Shown here piece after piece: positions 58,285-64,000 of a stretch of DNA of 64,000 bases (position 1 is the first letter of the stretch; every line of letters begins with the position of its first letter). The DNA is from Przewalskia tangutica. Lineage: Eukaryota > Streptophyta > Magnoliopsida > Solanales > Solanaceae. The notes beneath the pieces are model-generated. The model was not told the DNA's origin. It worked only from the letters and a program-made list of their open reading frames with translations, and did not search any database. Made by a program: the position numbers and the translations under genes. The stretch spans positions 23,855,501 to 23,919,500 of the forward strand of contig CM056732.1 in NCBI GenBank assembly GCA_029844215.1, in the 5' to 3' direction.

Positions 58285-58990
58285 TCCATTCCTCCTTATA
58301 GAATGACACCTGCAGAGTTGAAGGAGTTAAAGGAATAGTTGAGAGACCTATTAGAGAAGGGCTTCATTAGGCCTAGTGCATCTCCATGGGGTGCGCCGGT
58401 ATTATTCGTAAAGAAGAAGGATGGTTCGCTGCGGATGTGCATTGACTATAGGCAGCTGAATAAGGTGACCATCAAGAATAGGTATCCCCTTCCCAGGATT
58501 GATGACTTGTTCGATCAGTTGCAGGGCGCTAAGTACTTCTCGAAGATAGACCTGCGATCCGGTTATCATCAGGTACGGGTTAGAGAGGCAGATATCCCGA
58601 AGACTTCGTTCAGGATCCGGTACGGACATTATGAGTTCAGGGTAATGTCGTTTGGGTTGACTAATGCTCCAGCAGTGTTCATGGACCTAATGAACCGGGT
58701 GTTCAAACCATTCTTGGATACATTTGTTATAGTATTCATTGATGACATCACAGTATATTCTCGCCGAGCGCGAGCACGCGGATCACTGAGACAAGATTGA
58801 GTCCTCCGGCGGCGATTGTATGCCAAATTTTTGAAATGTGAGTTTTGGTTGGCCTCAGTGGCATTCTTGGGGCATATTGTCGGGGCAGATGGTATTCGGG
58901 TGGATACTCAGAAGATTGAGGCAGTGAAAACATGGCTCAGGCCCACTACACCTACTGAGGTACGCAGTTTCCTGGGTCTAGCAGGGTATT
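58285..58990 (+). pseudogene. Reverse transcriptase of the deleted chromovirus
   Basis: Best-preserved gypsy RT in the window. The frame 58339-58800 has LLEKGFIRPSASPWGAPVLF, LRMCIDYRQLNKVTIKNRYP, FSKIDLRSGYHQVRV, TNAPAVFMDLMNRVFKPF and VFIDDITVYSR (catalytic DD). It ends at a TGA at 58798. 58816-58990 continues with YAKFLKCEFWLASVAFLGHI, GIRVDTQKIEAVKTW and RSFLGLAGYYR, the RT connection region. Homology then jumps to the integrase C-terminus. Confidence 0.9.
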
Positions 58991-59406
58991 ATAGGAGGAA
59001 GCGCAGGTCGCCCATTGGTTGGTTTGACGTAGGTGAGGCTCAGTTGATTGGTCCAGATATAGTTCAGCAGGCTGTCGACAAGGTGAAACTTATACAAGAA
59101 AGATTACTAGCAGCTCAGAGTCGACAGAAGTCATATGCGGATAATCGGCGACGGCACCTAGAGTTTCAGATCGACGACTGAGTATTCTTGAAGGTATCAC
59201 CCATGAAGGGTGTGATGAGATTTGGAAATAGGAGAAAACTTAGCCCGAGGTATATTGGGCCTTATCGGATCATTCGCAGGGTAGGCCAGGTCGTCTATGA
59301 GTTGGAGTTACCCTCAGACTTGGAAGCAGTACATCCAGTTTTTCATGTGTCTATGCTACGGAAGTGTATTGGTGATCCTTCCAGAGTCTTCCCAGTGGAC
59401 GATGCA
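58991..59406 (+). pseudogene. Integrase C-terminal part fused to RT
   Basis: RSPIGWFDVGEAQLIGPDIV, QERLLAAQSRQKSYADNRRR and LEFQIDD, then a TGA where Trp is expected (59179-59181). It continues with LKVSPMKGVMRFGNRRKLSP, RYIGPYRIIRRVGQVVYELE and HPVFHVSMLRKCIGDPSRVF, the GPY/F-type integrase end. In-frame fusion to RT at about 58990 replaces RNase H, the zinc domain and the catalytic core. Confidence 0.87.
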
Positions 59407-59606
59407 TGATCGGCGAGGTTGTCCTATGAGGAGAGTCCCGTGGCCATATTGGATCGCCAAGTCAGGAGGCTGCGGACTAAGGATGTTGCATCCATCAAGG
59501 TGTTATGGCAGAACAATAATAGAGAGGAAATGACTTGGGAGGCTGCGGACGAGATGAAGAGGAAGTATCCTCACTTATTCCCTATACCCCCAGGTAATTC
59601 AATCTA
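59407..59606 (+). pseudogene. Chromodomain-like tail of the deleted chromovirus
   Basis: LSYEESPVAILDRQVRRLRT, then KDVASIKVLWQNNNREEMTW and EAADEMKRKYPHLFPIPPGN, ending at the TAA at 59605. The Trp-Glu (TWEAA) end is the usual chromodomain-like signature of Tekay/Del-type integrases. A TGA at 59407 separates it from the integrase part. Confidence 0.85.
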
Positions 59607-59755
59607 ACTCCCTTAATTGATTATGGTATTGGTGAACTATATATGTGTGTTTTTTATGGCCCTGTGTGGCATCTGCTGGGTTACTGGATATAGATGGATA
59701 GTCACTGTTATAAAGGAGGCTTTGCCAAAATTTCTAGAACTTGAGACTTGTTATG

Positions 59756-59791
59756 AACATTCGAGGACGAATGTTTCTAAGGGGGGAAGAA
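59756..59791 (+). promoter_or_regulatory. Hairpin and polypurine tract before 3' LTR
   Basis: AACATTCG-AGGA-CGAATGTT (59756-59775), then AAGGGGGGAAGAA (59779-59791) touching the LTR. Equivalent to 33713-33747. Confidence 0.83.
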
Positions 59792-62230
59792 TGTTACACC
59801 TCGTGAGTTAAGACAAAGATTTAGAACGTCATTAAGGCAATGGGAAATTAGATTAAAAGAAGTGGGGTTGATTTAGTTAAATAAATACTTAGAGGGGGCA
59901 AAGTGTGGCATTTAGGGGGTCTAAGTGTAAGACTAAAAATCTGAAAATTTGCCTAAATAACTATCCTAACTTAGTTCTTGTTCTTCCACAAGAACACACT
60001 TATTCCTCTCCTTCTCCCCCCCTACTTAATCGAAAATTCCCCCCATTTCTTTGCAAAAAGTTTAGCTTGTTACTCCATATTCTTGGGTTAAATTGTCCCA
60101 CCATTTTGAGGAGAAATTATCACCCCAAAACAGTGGGGGTTCTCGGCATTCTGCCCGAATTTTAGGGCTGGGGTTTCTTCAATTTTGGACAAGTTTTCTT
60201 GAAGAAAAAGGTGTAAGAATGAGGGATTAACATGGTAGAATGGTTGCATGTTGAATTGAAGATGAAGGAGTGAAGGATTGGACATGAAATTGATGAGAAA
60301 CTTAGGCTTGAAATCGAAAAACTGAGCAATTTTTTTAGAATTCCTTTGAGGTAAAAATTCTTTTTTTTTATATAAATGGAATGCTTATTTTCAGAATTAA
60401 GGAGATGAATTTGGGTTAAAAGAACAAGCCTAAATTATGATGGAACGTGAATAAGAATCGCATGTAGTTGTTGTTAGAATTGGTTGACAAATTTCGAACT
60501 AAAATAGTTAGATATTGACTTCAATGGTTGAATTGTATTTTCCTTACCATTTGCATGTTGAGAATTGAGATGTAACCTTGATGATTAAGAGATAATTATT
60601 CGTATGAAGGAATTACAAGATGAATTGAAATGTTTAAGAATTTAAAAGGAAAAGTTTGGAATCTATAACATGTTGATACGGCCGGAAAATTGATAGAAAT
60701 TATTGAACATTATGGTAATGTATTACGGGCTGAATTAGTATGTAAATAAGTTACAAACATGCATATGTATTAAAATAAGTTACCTATACATGCCTCGAAA
60801 AGATTAAGTGTAGAAAAGTGTCAATTTTATATTCTGGAATAAGGGGGATTATTGGTTTGAATTGGATTGTTGGTTTGAATTGGATTGTTGGTTTGATTGG
60901 ATTGTAGTTGGAGTTGAATTGTTGGTTGATTTGGATTATTGGAAAATTGTGGATACGCACATAAACAAAGGAAATGCTGCCCAAATTTTTGTAGAAATAA
61001 GGGAGCCTTTAAGCATATAACTTACATTAAGAATCATAGAATTGACGAGCATGTTGTTCCTTATCATAGGTTGAAGTACTAGACGAGGAATACCTTAATA
61101 CCAAGCTGATTAGTTCGCCTAAGAGGTATGTGAGACCTTTCCTTCTTTCTTTTGGCATGATTTTTAGTAAAGTACGGCGGACGTACTTAACTCCTACCAG
61201 TTCTGTCTTAAAAATGATTATTTACTAATGATTATGATTCAGTAACAGAGTTTATGGTAGTAATGTTATTGAGAGTCACATAATGATTTTAGCTGCATAC
61301 AGTTGCTCATGATATCTACTCGTGCTAAGTGTTACTATTTCATTCCACTGAGTCCCGCCGATCATTTTCGTACGACCATGCATCATTCATTGAGTCCCTC
61401 ACTAGAGGGCCGAGACACGTTATATATATACAGATTACATCGAGTCCTTCCTTAGAGGCCGAGACATGTTACGCGCGCAGATACAGATTCCATCGAGTCC
61501 CTCCATAGAGGGCCGAGACATGTTATACAGTTTTATATACAGACATGAGCACGATGTTTTATGATTCAGTATAAATGACATGATTTTCAGACATGATTCT
61601 CAGTTTTATGAAAGTTTGATGACTCTGCTTTACTTAGTACATTTGTTAATCGCTTTACAAGATTTTATGTTTTATATACTCAAGACATTATTCGCATCGA
61701 CCCCTTTCTGGAAGTGCGTTCATGCCCGCAGGTTCAGGTGTTCAGATAGGTGACCCTCCAGTCTAGGATATCTGTACAGCAGTTGGAGAGCTCCTTTGTT
61801 CCGGAGCCAGCTATTTTTGGTACAGACCTTTATTTTTTTCAGACTTATGCATATTTTGGGCACGACGGGGTCCTGTCCCGTCATATGTCAGTATTACTCT
61901 CTTAGAGGTCTGTAGACAGTTGTGGGTTGGATGTTTGTACTTTGTTTTGGGTTTGATGTCGTTATCTAGTAGCAGCCTTGCCGGTTTGCGTGTTTTGATT
62001 TATGCCTTTGTGCGCGTGATGTGGTTGGTGGCAGCCCAGTCGGCTAGCCTATTATGACTGTAGTTTTGTTATTGTTTTGGCAGCCTTGTCGGCTCGCCCG
62101 TTTTTAGGGATATGTTGTAAAAGCAGCGTTGTGCTGCCGAAATTTATATAGACATCTGTATTAAGAGTAACAAGTCAGTAATGACGTCCAATTAGGACGT
62201 TAATCGCGGCCGTCGGGTCGGGTCGTGACA
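59792..62230 (+). repeat. 3' LTR of the deleted chromovirus (2439 bp)
   Basis: Better-preserved copy of 53793-56210. It carries the full hairpin GACGGG-GTCCTGT-CCCGTC at 61864-61882 and four clear CATCGAGTCCYTCC..AGAGGGCCGAGACATGTTA-like units (61350-61540). Confidence 0.92.
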
Positions 62231-62235
62231 GCCGC

Positions 62236-62387
62236 GGCGCTGTAAGGTTGTGTCGCGGCGCTATAAGGCTGAGCCGTGACTTGCGCATCGGGACCCATCC
62301 GCCATCGCCGCAGGGCCCCGTGGGTTCCGTGATTGCCGCCGCCATTCTTGCCGGTTGCCCCCGTTGTTGTCGCCACGATTCTTGCCA
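62236..62387 (-). pseudogene. Copia-2 gag C-terminal tail
   Basis: Asn/Gly/Arg-rich coding remnant (NNGKNRGDNNGG in the frame one step from the main gag frame) that ends at the chromovirus insertion. The frame change at about 62388 suggests one small indel. Confidence 0.6.
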
Positions 62388-63158
62388 TTATTCTTCGTAT
62401 TGGCCTTTCTTACCACCCCCGTTGTTGTGATTTTGGGTCACGTTTGCTGGATTGAAAGAAGAAAAATTGGAAGCAGTCATCATACCGATAGGACTGGCCC
62501 CAATCACCACTTTCTTAGCTAATCCGACTTCTTCCAAAGTAAGCATTGAACGGGCTTGACAAAATCTTGGCAGGGGGTTACTCCGACGAATAACTGAAGT
62601 AACACCGCTATATGCCTCTGACAGGCCTGCAACCATCTGAAGAACTAGAAGACTATTAGAGATAGGAGAACTCATGTTGCTGAGTTGGTCTGCCAAGTCC
62701 TTGAGGCGTTTGCAATAAGAAGAAACGTTTTGAAAATTCACCATGGCCACCTGTGAAAATTCCTGCTCAAGGATAACAATCCGAGAATGACTGTTATCTT
62801 GGAAGATATCTCGCAATCGATCCCACGCTGCCATAGCTGTGGAGTTGGGTTCCATAATCGTCTGCAAAAGGTCCAAGGAAATAGTGGCATAAATCCACTG
62901 AAGAACCTTGGAATCAAGCATGTCCCATAATTTTAGGTCTGCTTCTTTAGTGAGCACAGTAGATGTAGACGCCTTATCACCATCCTTTGAAGGAGTAGGA
63001 GGGATGATGTGGTGAAGAACTTTATGTGCTTTAATATGAATCTTGAATAACTCCGCCCACGTCTCATATTGGACGTTTTCAAGATCAAGAACAATAGAGA
63101 TGACGCTCTTGATGTTAGAAATTGAGAGGGCAGGATGAAAATTGTTCTTATCAGCCAT
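62388..63158 (-). CDS. Copia-2 gag, largely intact open frame
   Basis: The start at 63158 (MADKNNFHPALSISNIKSVI) is preferred over the in-frame ATG at 63251, because it matches the copia-1 start and the extra 31 residues are leader-like. Ordered blocks: LDLENVQYETWAELFK, LHHIIPP, MLDSKVLQWIYATISLDLLQ, AAWDRLRDIFQD, VILEQEFSQV, YCKRLKDLADQL, LVLQMVAGLSEAYSG and RSMLTLEEVGLAKK. These match the UBN2-type gag-polypeptide of plant copia elements. It stays open for about 256 codons and ends in GQYEE-stop after a probable frameshift, before the zinc knuckle. It could make a capsid-like protein but is cut off from pol. Confidence 0.85.
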   Translation of the reverse strand: MADKNNFHPALSISNIKSVISIVLDLENVQYETWAELFKIHIKAHKVLHHIIPPTPSKDGDKASTSTVLTKEADLKLWDMLDSKVLQWIYATISLDLLQTIMEPNSTAMAAWDRLRDIFQDNSHSRIVILEQEFSQVAMVNFQNVSSYCKRLKDLADQLSNMSSPISNSLLVLQMVAGLSEAYSGVTSVIRRSNPLPRFCQARSMLTLEEVGLAKKVVIGASPIGMMTASNFSSFNPANVTQNHNNGGGKKGQYEE

Positions 63159-63329
63159 AGGGAATAGAACAACAAGATTCGGAGAAGGGAATTTGGGAGA
63201 GAGGATTTTTGAAGAGAAGATACTCGGTTTTGTTAAAAAGGAAGAACACAAAAATTGAGAATTTGAGGATCCACAAACCCGAAAAAGAGAAGAAATTTTG
63301 AGGAGCGGAAGCGAGGTAAAGAGAACCTA

Positions 63330-63343
63330 GACTCTTGATACCA
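63330..63343 (-). promoter_or_regulatory. Primer-binding site of copia-2
   Basis: The minus reading TGGTATCAAGAGTC directly follows the LTR. It is of the tRNA-Met type. Confidence 0.72.
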
Positions 63344-63601
63344 TGAAAGAATGTAAGAAATAATCCTTTGATTATTCTCATTAATGAAAGACATATATAT
63401 ACAAGTTACAAGGAAGATCATCTTCCTATTCTACCTAGGAATCCATATTCTATAAGAATACTAACTTTACAATTATGGTAATATTCCACTACTAATTAAG
63501 GTACAAACCTAAGTCTAATATTTACCAAATATATAAAGAAAAGGGACCTACTCGGATGGGCCATTCTCGGCTGGGCCAATTTGGCCGATATACTTTTAAC
63601 A
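63344..63601 (-). repeat. 5' LTR of copia-2 (258 bp)
   Basis: The minus reading runs from TGTTAAAAGTATATCGG to CTTTCA. A TATA-like GTATATATATG lies near 63390-63402. Nearly identical to 44734-44990. Confidence 0.88.
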
Positions 63602-64000
63602 CTTTTCAAGCCCCAAGTTTGTAGTTTTATTTGAAGTATATATGAAGGATGTTGATGTCATGCCTGCTATAGATAATTTAGAGGCGGATGTAATATGTAT
63701 TAATATCACATGCATGGAATATTGATATATAAATTTAAATAAATTACCAGAATTTCAACAAACATGAAATTCTTAATTTATACTCCAATTTTGACTCTAA
63801 AACTAGTTAAATTTAAATTTTGAATTTCGGTCGATAATACTTAGGAGGTGTATTTAATTAGGATTTTAAAAGATTATTTAGGATAAATAAATCCAGTGGA
63901 TTTTAAAAGACTATTTAGGAATGTAATGACTTAACAGATTTTAAAAGACAATCTTTTTATGTTTGGATTTTAAAAGATTTATCATAAGATTTATAAAGAT
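63602..64000. other. AT-rich host DNA with a short repeat
   Basis: No gene. Four imperfect copies of GATTTTAAAAGAYTATTTAG lie between about 63861 and 63985. Confidence 0.5.

Larger units (their letters stand above)
53793..62230 (+). mobile_element. Chromovirus-type gypsy element with internal deletion
   Basis: 5' LTR 53793-56210 and 3' LTR 59792-62230 both start TGTTACACCTCGTGAG and end GGTCGTGACA, with GCCGT/GCCGC target duplications. It has an intact tRNA-Met-type primer site, gag, protease and RT, then a direct join to the integrase C-terminus and chromodomain-like tail. RNase H and the integrase catalytic core are absent. The LTRs are close to identical in their AT-rich parts, suggesting fairly recent insertion. 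It lies in copia-2 between gag and protease, on the opposite strand. Confidence 0.9.
44734..63601 (-). mobile_element. Ty1/copia retrotransposon copia-2, with nested insertions
   Basis: Minus-strand relative of copia-1. The 258-bp 5' LTR is at 63344-63601 and the 3' LTR at 44734-44990. Flanks are CTTTT (63602-63606) and a C-T6 run (44728-44733), a duplication blurred by the poly-T. Gag, protease and pre-integrase frames are largely open, so it decayed less than copia-1. RT and most of RNase H are deleted. It hosts a Tat/Ogre-like solo LTR (45950-52542) and a chromovirus (53793-62230). Confidence 0.87.

Overview
The window is a stretch of plant nuclear DNA made almost entirely of nested LTR retrotransposons. 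The evidence is plant-type Ty1/copia and Ty3/gypsy proteins, tRNA-Met and tRNA-Arg primer-binding sites, TG...CA long terminal repeats (LTRs) and 5-bp target-site duplications (TSDs). The gag and LTR types resemble Tat/Ogre-like and Tekay/Del-like (chromovirus) families common in eudicots. A solanaceous or related asterid host is my guess, not something the sequence proves. I see no rRNA, tRNA, CRISPR array or intact cellular gene.

Block I (about 1226-25114) is a decayed plus-strand copia element (copia-1). Its gag is split by an unidentified 2-kb segment (about 1862-3896). Its integrase is split by a 17-kb Tat/Ogre-like element (5638-22604, TSD ACAAC) with 4.4-kb LTRs, a gag gene and no pol. 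The 3' region of that element carries an 18-bp minisatellite and three hairpin repeats. Its gag is broken by a minus-strand solo chromovirus-type LTR (11531-14487, TSD GTTTA).

Block II (26119-43989) is a solo LTR of an unclassified family (TSD GTTAA). Inserted in it is a 17-kb gypsy array with the order LTR-internal-LTR-internal-LTR (26444-43379). Both internal parts hold gag, protease, RT, RNase H, integrase and a chromodomain-like tail, all badly frameshifted.

Block III (44734-63601) is a second copy of the same copia family, on the minus strand (copia-2). It contains a minus-strand Tat/Ogre-like solo LTR (45950-52542, TSD ATAAG), itself split by a chromovirus-type solo LTR (46418-49268, TSD ATAAT). 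It also contains a chromovirus (53793-62230, TSD GCCGY) from which RNase H and the integrase core are deleted. Copia-2 has lost its RT core.

Unique-looking host DNA is limited to 1-1225, 25115-26118, 43990-44733 and 63602-64000. It is AT-rich, with two weak candidate terminal exons and a small tandem repeat. No element looks autonomous. The genes shown would act only as parts of retrotransposition (gag particle, protease, RT/RNase H, integrase), and every set is broken. Related LTR copies differ unusually often by small indels at CAG/CTG/CCG sites, which may partly be sequencing error in methylated DNA.
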